This document shows positions 34,011 through 43,361 of a DNA stretch of 45,877 nt, in pieces. Both the position numbers and the translations under genes were made by a program. A model generated the notes under the pieces. That model did no database searches. It was not told where the DNA came from and saw only the letters and a list, made by a program, of their open reading frames with translations. The stretch lies in contig NZ_VJZD01000050.1 in the NCBI RefSeq assembly GCF_009377175.1, forward strand, positions 1 to 45,877, written 5' to 3'. The stretch comes from Streptomyces adustus (GTDB taxonomy: Bacteria; Actinomycetota; Actinomycetes; Streptomycetales; Streptomycetaceae). Positions within the stretch are counted from its first letter, which is position 1, and every line of letters starts with the position of its first letter.

Positions 34011-35963
34011 GTGCGTGGCTCCTCTATGTCCCCGGGCCGGTCGGCGGCGGAACCCCCACGGCACGGGCTGCCTCCCCGGCACTTTGACCTCGTGGCCGGC
34101 GGCGGGGGCGGGCACGCGGTCATCGCCCACCTGTGGGACTCCGAACGCAGCCATCGCCTGGTCCTGTTCGGGCTCCTCACGGCCAAGGCGGGCGAACGCC
34201 CGGACGCCAAGGGGCCGTTGTCGGGGATCGTGGAAGCGTGGGACCTCCTCGTCGCCTCCGAGCGGCAGAGCGGAGCCATAGCGGACGGCATACTCCTGCT
34301 GCCCGAGACGGGACGCTGGCTGCGCCACTGCCTCCAGCGATTACAGGCGCCCGGGCACGGCCGCAAACCCGGCGAACCCCCGCTCTGGATGGACGTGGGC
34401 CATCTGCACCTCCTGGCGGCCGTGGCTGCGATACGCACCGGACTTTCGTTCCGCCTGAGGGTCCCCGCCTGGCACGGGCGGGTCTGGCTCCCCACACTCG
34501 GTTGCGCGGTGCTGCCCGGCAGCAGCACTGCCTGGCAGGTGGCCGAAGTCTCCTTCGCCGACCGCACTCTCACCGTGGCACTCGTCGGCCCGGCGGGCAA
34601 CGACCACGATCCCGTGCGGATTGAGCAGCCCCTGTCCAAACCGTCCGCGCACTGGCGGGTTCCCCAGGTTCTGCCCCTGGACCTGGCGGACGGCCCCCGG
34701 GACGTCGTACTGCACGACATGGGCCCCTACCGGGTGCAGGGCGACGCATGGGACAGGCCGGACCCGCCGCCCGCCCCGGGATGGGAGGAGGCGACCCGCC
34801 GCTGGACCGAACTCATCGAGCGCGCCTGGCCGTTGCTCGCCCGGGTGGACCCCGGCGGCGCCGAGGACGTCAGTGCCTGTCTGCGCTCCATCGAACCGCT
34901 TCCCCCGGCCCGGCCCTTCCGCTGGCACAGCGCGACGATGGAGGACGGCATGGGCGGCATGGCGGCCTCGCAGCCGACCGGAGCCGAGCCGGCCGCCGCG
35001 GCCCAGTTCGCCGCGGTCCTCACCCACGAGGCACAGCACAGCAAACTGAGCGCGCTCCTGCACATGTACTCGCTGCACACGGCCGACGTGACACACCGTT
35101 TCTACGTCCCCTGGCGCGACGACCCTCGCCCGCTGCGCGGTGTCCTGCACGGCATCTACGCCTTCACCGGAGTGGCCCGGTTCTGGCGCGGCCACCTGCT
35201 CAACGGCTGCGGCCACGAAGAAGAGGGCCTGGCGGCATTCGAGTTCGCCCTGCGTCGCCGCCAACTCATGTTTGTCCTGCCCGGGTTGGTCCACGATTCA
35301 TGCCTGACCGCGCTGGGCCGCAGACTCGTCGAGCGCCTCCTGGAGACGATTCGGGAATGGCAGGACGACCCGGTCAGGGCCGACTCCCTCGGCTGGGCGG
35401 AACTGGCCGTCGACGACCACTCGCTGAGCTGGCGCGCCCACCACATGGTCCCCGATCCCGATCTGGTCGGCGACCTGGTGCAGGAATGGGGGGACGGCAC
35501 CGCGCTCACGGCCGCTCCCGAACAAGCCTGGCGCTACCCCACACCCCGCCTCGTCGCAGACCCGATGGCCCGCCACCTGGACGCTCGGGCCGTGCTCATG
35601 CGGATGCGTCTGGTTTCCGCCACCGCCGCACAGGTGCAGGCCACGGACGCCCTGGGAGACCTGGTGGCGGGAGCCCGGCCGGCGGACCTCCATCTGCTCG
35701 ACGGCCGGCCGCAGAGGGCGGGAGCCCTGTACACCGCCGAGATCAGAGCCCACGGCGATGCCGGTCCGGCGCCGGGCACCGTCTGGGCAGGGCTGGCGTG
35801 CACGCTGCGCGGCCAACAGGAGCACGCGTGGGCCGTCCGGGCCTTGGAAGCCTGCCCGGAACTGGTTCGCCACGTCTACGCGTCCATCAAGCTGAAGAGT
35901 GCCTCGACCCCGGACCCGGTGACCGTGGCCGACTGGCTGGGCCGCACCGTGGCCGTCCCCTGA
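34011..35963 (+). CDS. HExxH-motif protein, putative alpha-ketoglutarate-dependent peptide beta-hydroxylase
   Basis: A 650-residue protein with the motif THEAQHSKLSALLHMYSL; the metal-binding HEAQH is at 339-343. This matches the HEXXH family first described in FxSxx radical-SAM systems and since recognised as iron/2-oxoglutarate peptide beta-hydroxylases. The first 330 residues are a recognition-type region, and the last 250 are helical and TPR-like (GCGHEEEGLAAFEFALRR). GTG 34011 follows CGGAGG, 7 bases away. It lies just after the candidate precursor peptide. No radical-SAM FxsB is present in the window, so this is a hydroxylase-only variant. Confidence 0.8.
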   Translation: MRGSSMSPGRSAAEPPRHGLPPRHFDLVAGGGGGHAVIAHLWDSERSHRLVLFGLLTAKAGERPDAKGPLSGIVEAWDLLVASERQSGAIADGILLLPETGRWLRHCLQRLQAPGHGRKPGEPPLWMDVGHLHLLAAVAAIRTGLSFRLRVPAWHGRVWLPTLGCAVLPGSSTAWQVAEVSFADRTLTVALVGPAGNDHDPVRIEQPLSKPSAHWRVPQVLPLDLADGPRDVVLHDMGPYRVQGDAWDRPDPPPAPGWEEATRRWTELIERAWPLLARVDPGGAEDVSACLRSIEPLPPARPFRWHSATMEDGMGGMAASQPTGAEPAAAAQFAAVLTHEAQHSKLSALLHMYSLHTADVTHRFYVPWRDDPRPLRGVLHGIYAFTGVARFWRGHLLNGCGHEEEGLAAFEFALRRRQLMFVLPGLVHDSCLTALGRRLVERLLETIREWQDDPVRADSLGWAELAVDDHSLSWRAHHMVPDPDLVGDLVQEWGDGTALTAAPEQAWRYPTPRLVADPMARHLDARAVLMRMRLVSATAAQVQATDALGDLVAGARPADLHLLDGRPQRAGALYTAEIRAHGDAGPAPGTVWAGLACTLRGQQEHAWAVRALEACPELVRHVYASIKLKSASTPDPVTVADWLGRTVAVP

Positions 35964-35990
35964 CGACGAAGCGGTGCGGCCCCGGCGGCC

Positions 35991-38900
35991 TCACGGCATC
36001 GGATCGGCGTCACAGTTCGAGCGGCGCCAGGCCTCGGCGTCCGTGGTGGCCGGGTGCGTGGCGCCGAGCTTGGCGCTCATGCCCTCCACCGCGGCCAGGT
36101 GCATGGCCTCGGCCTCCTCGGTCCGACGCAGCGCCCGCAGATCGCTGGCGATGTTGTTCATCAGGGCGAGCGCGGTGGGATGCTGCTCGCCCAACGTGGC
36201 CTTGACCCGCTCCAGGGTGTGCTCGTCCAGTTCCAGCGCACCTGCCGCCTCGCCTTGGGCGTACATGTCGCTGGCCAGGTTGGCGGTGCACACCAGCACG
36301 GTCGGGTGGTCGTCCCCGAGCGCCTGGCGGGCGCGGTCCAGCGCGCTCTCGTTGAGGGCGCGGGCGGCTGCCACCTGGTTGCCCAGGCGCAGGGTGATGG
36401 CGAGGTCGATGTCCGCCGCCACGGTGTCGGGGTGATGCGCGCCGAACACCTCGGCGTACAAGTCCCTGGTCTTCTCGCCGAGCTTCAGCGCATCGTCGAG
36501 GTTGTTGAGCTGCCTGAGGTCGACCGACAGGTTCAGGGACGCCACCAGGGCGTCCGGGCTGCGCTCGCCGTAGCGGTCGGTGAGCGCCTTGCTGGCCTGA
36601 AGGCTGAGCTCGTAGGCGCCTGTGTGGTCACCGGCCTTGCGCCGGGACACCGCGAGCCGGGCCAGGGCGCGCAGCGTGTGCGGGTTGGTCTCGCCGAACA
36701 CACTGCGGTACTTCTCGACGATCTCCTCGAACATGCGGGCGCCGAGCGCGTAGTCGCCCGCTTCGCGCCGGTCCAGCGCCAGACCCATCTCCGACAGGAG
36801 CGTGTCCCAGGCCTCCTCGCCGTAGACGAGGATGTTGCGCCGCCAGGTGGCCTCGTCCAGCTCGAGAGCCTCGTGGTAGTGCCCGCAGGCGCGCAGGGCC
36901 ACCGCGAGGTTGTGGGTGTGGTCCAGGGTGAGCGGGTCCTCGTCGCCGTAGGCGCGCACGGCCCTGTCGTGGACGTCGCGGGCCATCGCCAGAGCACCCA
37001 GGAAGTCACCGTCCGAGCGGCGGTCGATCGCGACCTGCCCCATCGACGCCAGCAGTTCCTCCTCGGCGTCGGAGCCCAGTTCCTGCACGGCGGCCAGCAT
37101 CCGTCGGCTCAGCTCCGCGGCCTCTCCGTAGCGGCCCATCCGCCACAGCACGTACCACAGGCCCCGGCACAGGAGCAGCGTCTGCTGATCGCCGTCCCCG
37201 AACTTCTCCCGCCACCGGTCGTACGCCCGCTGGCCGAAATCGCGGGCGCCCTGGTGATCGCCCCAGTAGAAGAGGTAATCGGCGGTATTGATGACGAGCT
37301 GGCGGACGTTGCCGACCTCCGACTCGATCGCGCCGGACTCCACCACGTGCGGGTACAGGTCGCCGAAGCGCGCCCAGTGGTCCGGATCCCGGGGATCGCG
37401 AGGGGCGTTGGCCGCCAGGAGCAGGTGCGCGCCGTGCCGCATCCGCTCCCGCTGCTCCTCCGTCATACGGGCGATGAGCACCGCCTGCACGAGGCGGTGC
37501 ATTTGAATACTGTTATTACGGTGGTCAATCTTGGCGAGCGAATACCGATTGATCTCCCGAATGGCCCTGGCCAGGCGCAGCGGGTCGGTCAGAGCCCGGT
37601 CCAGGTCCGGGGCGATGGGCTGCACCGGCGCGCCGGAGAAGAGGGAACGGGCAATGGGCTCGGGAGCGAAGTACGCACAGATCTGCAACAGTTGCAGCGC
37701 CGCCGGATTCTTGCTCGCGAGATGGTCCAGAGAGACGTTCCAGGCCGTCGCGACGGTCTGTTCGTAATGCGTGGGCCGGGAAACTGTCATCAACTCTGCA
37801 CGTTTCTCTGCGAAAAGGCGTAGGTACTCGGCGGCGGGCATACCCGTCTCTGCTCGCCAGGCCGAAGCCTGCTCGACCGCGAGTGGCAGATCGCCCAGCA
37901 CCTGGGCGAGCTGGTCGGCCTCTTCGTCGGACAGATCGGGGTTACGGCGCTGGAGCAGCTGAATGCTCTCGTCGCGCTCGAACACGTCGACTTCCAAGGG
38001 GCGGGCGAGGGTGTTCCACTGCGGATTGCGCGACGTGATGATGATGGAGCCGCCCGAGCTGTTCTCCGAAATGCTCGGGAAGAACTCCTGGACCGCTTCC
38101 GGGCTCTCCGCGTTGTCGAACACCAACAGCCACTTGCTGTAGGGATTTCCGGTGCGCAGCGCCTCCAGCACGGCGGGCACCGCGGTGATCGCCTCGCTGC
38201 TGACCGGCAGGTGGAGCCGGTGGGCCAGTTCCACGAGCGCCTGCGCGATCTGCGTGGGACGCTCCGCGGGAATCCACCAGACAATTTCGTACTGGCTCGC
38301 CTGCCGGTAGACGTATTCCTGTGCGAGTTGCGACTTTCCGACGCCACCGAGGCCATGAAGGGCATGCGGCAGAACAGCAGTAGGGCCGCCGCGCAATTCC
38401 CTTTCCAGGTTCACCAGAAGATCTGCGCGTCCGGTGAAGACGAGATTCCGCGGAGGCATGTTTCCCCATACCAACGGGCGCACATTGGCATAATCGGTGG
38501 GGCGACTCAGAGTGATACCTGGCCGTGACGCTGTGTCGGGGTAAGCCGTGACCATGGTGGCGTCTCCTGGAGAGGTGCCGCTGTCAGGGCCGCCGATGTT
38601 TTCGACCAGCACCGACGCCTCGGAGGTGTTTGGTTCAGTCACTATGTCATAGCTTTCCGTGTATGGCGCGATGGGTCGCTCGCCGCGTGTCGATTCGCTC
38701 ATCTGTATTGATTCCTCATGCGCCCGAATGAGTTGCCCGATCAATTGGGCCCGGCGTGCGTGCGCGCCGGAGAGTGAGCGCAAAACCAGCCGCTCGATCT
38801 CGCGAAAGCCTCGATTGTCCGCGGTCACCTGCGGTTTGGAAGCGGTTGCGCCATGCAGGTACGCGAGCATTTCCCGGGCAGCTGGGCTATGGGGCGCCAG

Positions 38901-40445
38901 CAACTCGGCCGCCGCCTTCGTCGCAGCCTCGGTCGCCTGCCGACTGCCAGCGGCCAGCACTTCCTCACGCACGCCCGGGTGAAAAGCGAAAAGATCATCG
39001 GTGGATTCCGAACCGGAGGCCACCAGGTCGCTCATGAGGAACTCGGCCAGATGCTCGGGGCCCGTGCGCGGCATCGTGCGCCGCTGGAGCGCGGTCATGA
39101 CAGGCAGCGCGAGCGGAGCGGTCGCCAGGCGGGTGGCGAGCTGGAACGAGTCGGGGGAAGCCCACACGCGGAACAGGGCGACGCGTTCCGCCGCACTCCT
39201 GGCGCGGGTCTCACGCGACGGCGGCGGAGCCCAGCGCGCCGTTCGGGGCAGCACCAGGGCGGCCACCTCGGTCCATCGCGGACCCGCGCCGGTGAGGAAG
39301 TCCGTCCACGGCGCCAGCCAGCGCTCGGACAGTTCCAGGACCGGAACGACGGTGCGCTGCCCGCGCGCCTCGGTCCGGCCCGTGGCGTCGACGTACTCCC
39401 AGGACGGACGGGCAGGCCAGGGTCCGGACGAGCGAAGCCGGACGCGGTCGATCTGCTGCAACGCGCTGCGGCGCCAGAGGTGTTGGGGCAGTACGTCGAG
39501 GACGACCGTCGGCTGGTGCCGTCCCCACGACGCCAGGTGCCGCTGGACGGCGCCGGACTGCCATGCCGGGCCCAGACCGTCGGTGAGGACGAACACGATC
39601 GTACGGCCGCGGGGGTCCACCAGACGCCGGGGCGGGAGGCCACGGTCGCTGCCGGGCAGGCGGATCGACCCCGCGTCAGGTCGGGTGGTGTCGAGGTGGA
39701 GGAGGTGGTAGTCGCCGAAGCCGCCGTACTGACGTAACTGGCGGGCGACGTGGTCGGTCGTCTCACGCCAGACGGCCATACGCGGAGAGACGTCCAGCAG
39801 CACCACCGCGTTCCAGCGCGGCCCCGGCCCGGCCCGCATGACCGGGGGCAGCCCCGGGTCGACGGCCAGCCGCTCGGCCGTGGCGTGCGGGTCGACCTGC
39901 GGTGCCCGCAGGGTGGGTGCGGGCCGGCGTAACTGCCGCATGGCGCGACCGAGGGAAGGCGCGGGGGCCTTGGCCGGGCGGACGACCCTGACCGGCCGGG
40001 CGGCTGCCGCCTGGCCGTTCACAGGGATGCCGCCCATGTGCGGGATCAGCGGTAAGGGGTCGGGGTCGCCGAGGCGGAGGTCGCTGTCGACGGATCCCTG
40101 GGCGGCTGATGTCACCTCGGGCGTTGCCGGGCTCTGTGATACGGGGGGTGAGCCGTGGCCGTTGGAGCCCGAGGGAACCCGGGGCGAGCGGCCGTCCTGC
40201 TCGGAGCCGGGCGGTACGGGAGGGGGGTGATCGGACAGCCTCGGCGGGGCGGACGGGACCGGGGAGGCGTCGTCCGGTGCGTGAGCGGTGATGTCCGGGT
40301 GGTACGCGGCCAGCCACATGGCGTCCGCGATCTCCTGCGGGTGCAGCTCGCCGACGGACATGGCTGAGACGTCCGCGGCGACGGACGCCCCGGGTGGCCC
40401 GTCGGCCGCCGCGCGACCGTTGATCTTGGACGATCGGTCAGACAC
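35991..40445 (-). CDS. vWA-like / NB-ARC STAND ATPase / TPR fusion (FxsT-like)
   Basis: A 1484-residue sensor-type protein. Disordered residues 1-185 are followed by a SAV_2336-like vWA fold (about 205-400) with a MIDAS-like DVSPRM (218-223) and VFVLTDG (284-290). A helical part follows. The NB-ARC module has P-loop GLGGVGKSQ (698-706), Walker B LLVFDNA (773-779), sensor IIITSRN and GLPL-like GDLPL (851-855). Residues about 1040-1470 are tetratricopeptide repeats (repeated Asn/Ala-rich helices with H-x-T/D turns). Similar proteins are annotated as FxSxx-system FxsT. Its start overlaps the MoxR gene by 8 bases. It probably binds a trigger through TPRs and oligomerises on nucleotide exchange. 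Confidence 0.88.
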   Translation of the reverse strand: MSDRSSKINGRAAADGPPGASVAADVSAMSVGELHPQEIADAMWLAAYHPDITAHAPDDASPVPSAPPRLSDHPPPVPPGSEQDGRSPRVPSGSNGHGSPPVSQSPATPEVTSAAQGSVDSDLRLGDPDPLPLIPHMGGIPVNGQAAAARPVRVVRPAKAPAPSLGRAMRQLRRPAPTLRAPQVDPHATAERLAVDPGLPPVMRAGPGPRWNAVVLLDVSPRMAVWRETTDHVARQLRQYGGFGDYHLLHLDTTRPDAGSIRLPGSDRGLPPRRLVDPRGRTIVFVLTDGLGPAWQSGAVQRHLASWGRHQPTVVLDVLPQHLWRRSALQQIDRVRLRSSGPWPARPSWEYVDATGRTEARGQRTVVPVLELSERWLAPWTDFLTGAGPRWTEVAALVLPRTARWAPPPSRETRARSAAERVALFRVWASPDSFQLATRLATAPLALPVMTALQRRTMPRTGPEHLAEFLMSDLVASGSESTDDLFAFHPGVREEVLAAGSRQATEAATKAAAELLAPHSPAAREMLAYLHGATASKPQVTADNRGFREIERLVLRSLSGAHARRAQLIGQLIRAHEESIQMSESTRGERPIAPYTESYDIVTEPNTSEASVLVENIGGPDSGTSPGDATMVTAYPDTASRPGITLSRPTDYANVRPLVWGNMPPRNLVFTGRADLLVNLERELRGGPTAVLPHALHGLGGVGKSQLAQEYVYRQASQYEIVWWIPAERPTQIAQALVELAHRLHLPVSSEAITAVPAVLEALRTGNPYSKWLLVFDNAESPEAVQEFFPSISENSSGGSIIITSRNPQWNTLARPLEVDVFERDESIQLLQRRNPDLSDEEADQLAQVLGDLPLAVEQASAWRAETGMPAAEYLRLFAEKRAELMTVSRPTHYEQTVATAWNVSLDHLASKNPAALQLLQICAYFAPEPIARSLFSGAPVQPIAPDLDRALTDPLRLARAIREINRYSLAKIDHRNNSIQMHRLVQAVLIARMTEEQRERMRHGAHLLLAANAPRDPRDPDHWARFGDLYPHVVESGAIESEVGNVRQLVINTADYLFYWGDHQGARDFGQRAYDRWREKFGDGDQQTLLLCRGLWYVLWRMGRYGEAAELSRRMLAAVQELGSDAEEELLASMGQVAIDRRSDGDFLGALAMARDVHDRAVRAYGDEDPLTLDHTHNLAVALRACGHYHEALELDEATWRRNILVYGEEAWDTLLSEMGLALDRREAGDYALGARMFEEIVEKYRSVFGETNPHTLRALARLAVSRRKAGDHTGAYELSLQASKALTDRYGERSPDALVASLNLSVDLRQLNNLDDALKLGEKTRDLYAEVFGAHHPDTVAADIDLAITLRLGNQVAAARALNESALDRARQALGDDHPTVLVCTANLASDMYAQGEAAGALELDEHTLERVKATLGEQHPTALALMNNIASDLRALRRTEEAEAMHLAAVEGMSAKLGATHPATTDAEAWRRSNCDADPMP

Positions 40446-41562
40446 CCCAGTCCGCCCCGTCTCCGTTCAGCGGGTGCCAAATAGCCTCGAGCACGGCCTG
40501 CCACTCGGCGCGGTCTTCCTCACCGTAGGAGTAAGCGCCCGAGGTGACCAGGTGTGCCGCGTTGAGCAATTGGTCGGATGCCAGCCCGTCGACCTGAGCG
40601 CTGCGTGTCATGAACTCCCGGACGAGCCTTTCCTGCACATCTGCCAACCCGTCGCCGAAGTGCGCCGTGACCAACTCGGCCAGCTCCTGCGGACCGGGAT
40701 CCGGTATATCAAGACGGAGACAACGGCGCATAAACGCCTCAGGGAACTCACGTTCACCATTGGAAGTCATAATCACGATGGGAAACGATCGAGTCTTGAC
40801 AATCCCGTCCTGAATTGTCGCTGTTCTGCCCGGGTCGGATGTGTAAACGGTGACCTCGCCCAGGTGACGCTTCACTCGAACGAGAGGCTGCACGGCGAAC
40901 CAGCCGTCCTCGAACAACGACAGCAGGTCGTTGGGCAGGTCGGCATCCCCCTTGTCGAGCTCGTCGATCAGCAGCACGCGCGGCAGATGATGGGGCAGCA
41001 GTGCGGTGCCCAGCGGACCGAGCTGGATGAAGTCGCCGATGTCCAGCGGGTCCGACGACGCCCCGCCGTCCACGCCCTCCTGCGCCGACGTCCGCTCCTG
41101 CGCGGCGAACCAGGCCTGTCCCGCCTGGGCGCGTCCGAGGACGTCGTACTCGAACAGCCCCGAACCCAGCGTCGTCCGGCTGGTCACCGGCCACTGGAGC
41201 ACGCGCCCCAGGCCCAGTTCACGGGCCAGCCGGAAGGCCAGTGCCGATTTTCCGACCCCTGGACGGCCGGTCAGCAACAGCGGACGGCGCAGCAGGATCG
41301 CGGCGTTGACCAGGCGCACCTCCGCGGCCTGCGGGCGCCGCGTCGGCCCGGCCGGACCCAGCCGCCGGTCCGCCTCCTCGTCCTCGGGCGGCGAGGGCTG
41401 GACAGGCCCGCCGTCGAACGACCGCCAGCGCGGACCCGGCGGCCACGCACGCTCCTCGTAGGGGGTGTCGTCCTCGTAGGCGATACCGGTTCCGGAGTAC
41501 AACGGTCGGCCCGGGCGGCCTTCGTCGGCTGCCGATAACCCTGCCTGCGGTGATGGACTCAT
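40438..41562 (-). CDS. MoxR-type AAA+ ATPase
   Basis: A 374-residue AAA+ chaperone-like ATPase of the MoxR kind found with vWA proteins. Walker A GRPGVGKSA (99-107), Walker B VLLIDELDK (196-204), sensor 1 Asn in MTSNGER (268), and arginine finger in EAFMRRCLRL (279-280). The first 75 residues are disordered and acidic/Pro-rich. ATG 41562 overlaps the VMAP gene by four bases (ATGA), and its stop overlaps the vWA-NB-ARC gene. In ternary systems MoxR remodels or loads the vWA protein. Confidence 0.9.
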   Translation of the reverse strand: MSPSPQAGLSAADEGRPGRPLYSGTGIAYEDDTPYEERAWPPGPRWRSFDGGPVQPSPPEDEEADRRLGPAGPTRRPQAAEVRLVNAAILLRRPLLLTGRPGVGKSALAFRLARELGLGRVLQWPVTSRTTLGSGLFEYDVLGRAQAGQAWFAAQERTSAQEGVDGGASSDPLDIGDFIQLGPLGTALLPHHLPRVLLIDELDKGDADLPNDLLSLFEDGWFAVQPLVRVKRHLGEVTVYTSDPGRTATIQDGIVKTRSFPIVIMTSNGEREFPEAFMRRCLRLDIPDPGPQELAELVTAHFGDGLADVQERLVREFMTRSAQVDGLASDQLLNAAHLVTSGAYSYGEEDRAEWQAVLEAIWHPLNGDGADWGV

Positions 41563-43172
41563 TCGATACCCCCGATGAACGCGGCGGGCGCGCCTGCCCC
41601 ACCGTCCAGCAACTGCTCGGGATCGTCCCAGACCAGGCACAGATGCTGGGCCGGATTCCGCGCACTGCCGTCGGCACGCGCCGTCGCGTCGCTCTTCCAC
41701 TGCCGGGTACGGAACGGAAGGCCCGCCAGACCGCCTTCGGCCAGGCCGTCCTTGACCATGCCGTGGAACTCCACGGACGTCGCGTCACGGTGGTGTACGA
41801 AGACAGGGATGCCCAGATCGATGCCCACGCGAACTTCCCCCAAGCCGGCCGCGTTGCCGGTGGCCGGGGGTTCGCTCAGCACCATGGCGACGACGTCCTT
41901 CTTCGCACCGATGGTCGCGTCCAGTTGCTCCAGATGCTCGTTCACCGCGCGCCCCTGCTGCTCGCACCAATGAATGAAGTCCTCGCTGCCGGACGCGCCC
42001 TTCCAGCGTGCCCAGCGCAGACGCCAGACCTGGTGGGCGTCCCGACGATGAAGCCGCTCCAGGCTGTGCAGGACGATCTCCGGGTACTTGCTGAACAGAG
42101 GGTTGGGGTATGTCAGTGAAGGATCACGGTCCCACCACTCCACCGGCTCGTTGAGCAACTCCGTGGGCAGGAAGAACTCCAGCACCACCTCTTCCGCCCG
42201 CGAGTGCCACAAGGAGGACATACGGGTGAGCAGGCGCGCCACCGCGGCCGGCACCTGCGACTGGGGCACGGCCTGCTGGGTCTCGCCCTCCTTGGCGTGG
42301 TGCAACTCCGCCGACTCCGCGTACTTCACCCTGGCCGAAACCCAGTAGCGGCGCCCTTTGCGGGCCTGTCGCCGACCGGTGCCCTGCACCGGCGCAAGGT
42401 CCGGAACGAGCTTGATGTAGAGCCTTATCACCGGTCTCGCCGACGCGTCGGGGCCGTCGGCCACAACCGGTGCGGAGGTGACCTGCGACCCTGCGGTGTC
42501 GTCGTGCCCAGGCGCGGAGCGCCCCGCTCCGAGCGCCGCGCGCACCTCGGTGAGGCCGCCCGCACCGTCGACCAGATCCCAGAGCCCGGCGAAATGATCG
42601 TTCCAGCCGTGCAACTCGCCTACGTGCGAGGCGAAATCGCTGTGCAGCGCGAGATGTTCCAGCAGCACCATGCCGGGCGACAGCGCCACTCCGGGCATCA
42701 CGCCACGGCCGGAGAGATGCAGGAACGCCTGCCAGACAGTGGTGCAGTGCGGGGGGAGCCGGAGCCGGTCGCCCGTGACCCGCGCGACCGTCGCGTCGAG
42801 CTCGGTCAGTTCCACCAGCAGAGCGGCACGCAACGCCGTCCAGTCCTTGAAGTCGTACAGCCGCAGCGCGTGGAACTCCTCCACCAGCGGCACCAGTCGA
42901 TGTTCCAGCGCCGGAGCCACCAGCGAGGTGGCTTCCACCAACAGCGACAGACCGTCGGCCTGCTGCTCGCACACCCGCACCGCCTCGACGAACTCCTGCT
43001 GCGCAGTGGGAAACTCCGCCAGCGACCGACCACCCAACGCCCGCGTCAGCTCACTCCGCCACTGGTGCCGGCCACGCGTGTCGGTGAGGGCGGACGATTC
43101 GGCCAGGACACCCACGACCTCGCGCAGGATCCGGCGGTGCTGCACCGTCTGCACCGCGAGTCCCTGCAGCAT
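41559..43172 (-). CDS. VMAP-like protein (EAD-like N-terminus plus VMAP-C)
   Basis: A 537-residue member of the vWA-MoxR-associated protein group. The helical N-terminus (about 5-100: HRRILREVVGVLAESSAL to HRLVPLVEEF) has the pattern of an effector-associated, death-like domain. A middle helical part (105-205) follows, then a VMAP-C-like domain with LEFFLPTELLNEPVEWW (331-347) and YPEIVLHSLERL (363-374), the family signature. C-terminal ARNPAQHLCLVWDDPEQLL is also typical. ATG 43172 follows GGAGGGGGAG; longer frames lack a site. It is the first gene of the operon VMAP-MoxR-vWA/NB-ARC. Its C-terminal domain may be catalytic, but I cannot assign residues. Confidence 0.82.
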   Translation of the reverse strand: MLQGLAVQTVQHRRILREVVGVLAESSALTDTRGRHQWRSELTRALGGRSLAEFPTAQQEFVEAVRVCEQQADGLSLLVEATSLVAPALEHRLVPLVEEFHALRLYDFKDWTALRAALLVELTELDATVARVTGDRLRLPPHCTTVWQAFLHLSGRGVMPGVALSPGMVLLEHLALHSDFASHVGELHGWNDHFAGLWDLVDGAGGLTEVRAALGAGRSAPGHDDTAGSQVTSAPVVADGPDASARPVIRLYIKLVPDLAPVQGTGRRQARKGRRYWVSARVKYAESAELHHAKEGETQQAVPQSQVPAAVARLLTRMSSLWHSRAEEVVLEFFLPTELLNEPVEWWDRDPSLTYPNPLFSKYPEIVLHSLERLHRRDAHQVWRLRWARWKGASGSEDFIHWCEQQGRAVNEHLEQLDATIGAKKDVVAMVLSEPPATGNAAGLGEVRVGIDLGIPVFVHHRDATSVEFHGMVKDGLAEGGLAGLPFRTRQWKSDATARADGSARNPAQHLCLVWDDPEQLLDGGAGAPAAFIGGIE

Positions 43173-43230
43173 CGGCGTCTCCCCCTCCGGGCCGCAGCCC
43201 TGCCTGGCGCCTCGGCCACAACACCCGCTC

Positions 43231-43258
43231 AGGGTAGAGGGATTGGGCCCTCGTCCAA
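43231..43258 (-). promoter_or_regulatory. Predicted promoter of the VMAP-MoxR-vWA/NB-ARC operon
   Basis: On the minus strand TTGGAC (43253-43258) and TACCCT (43231-43236) are 16 bases apart, giving a leader of about 52 bases before the ATG at 43172. On the opposite strand a -10-like TAGTGT (43325-43330) precedes the effector gene by 32 bases without a clear -35. Confidence 0.45.
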
Positions 43259-43361
43259 ACAGCTTCGACGAGATTCGGGGTAGGAACATGGTCCGGCGTC
43301 ACCGCTCGCGGTGCGGCGTCCGCGTAGTGTTCTGGGAGTCGAGGGGGAGCAGGGGGACGAC

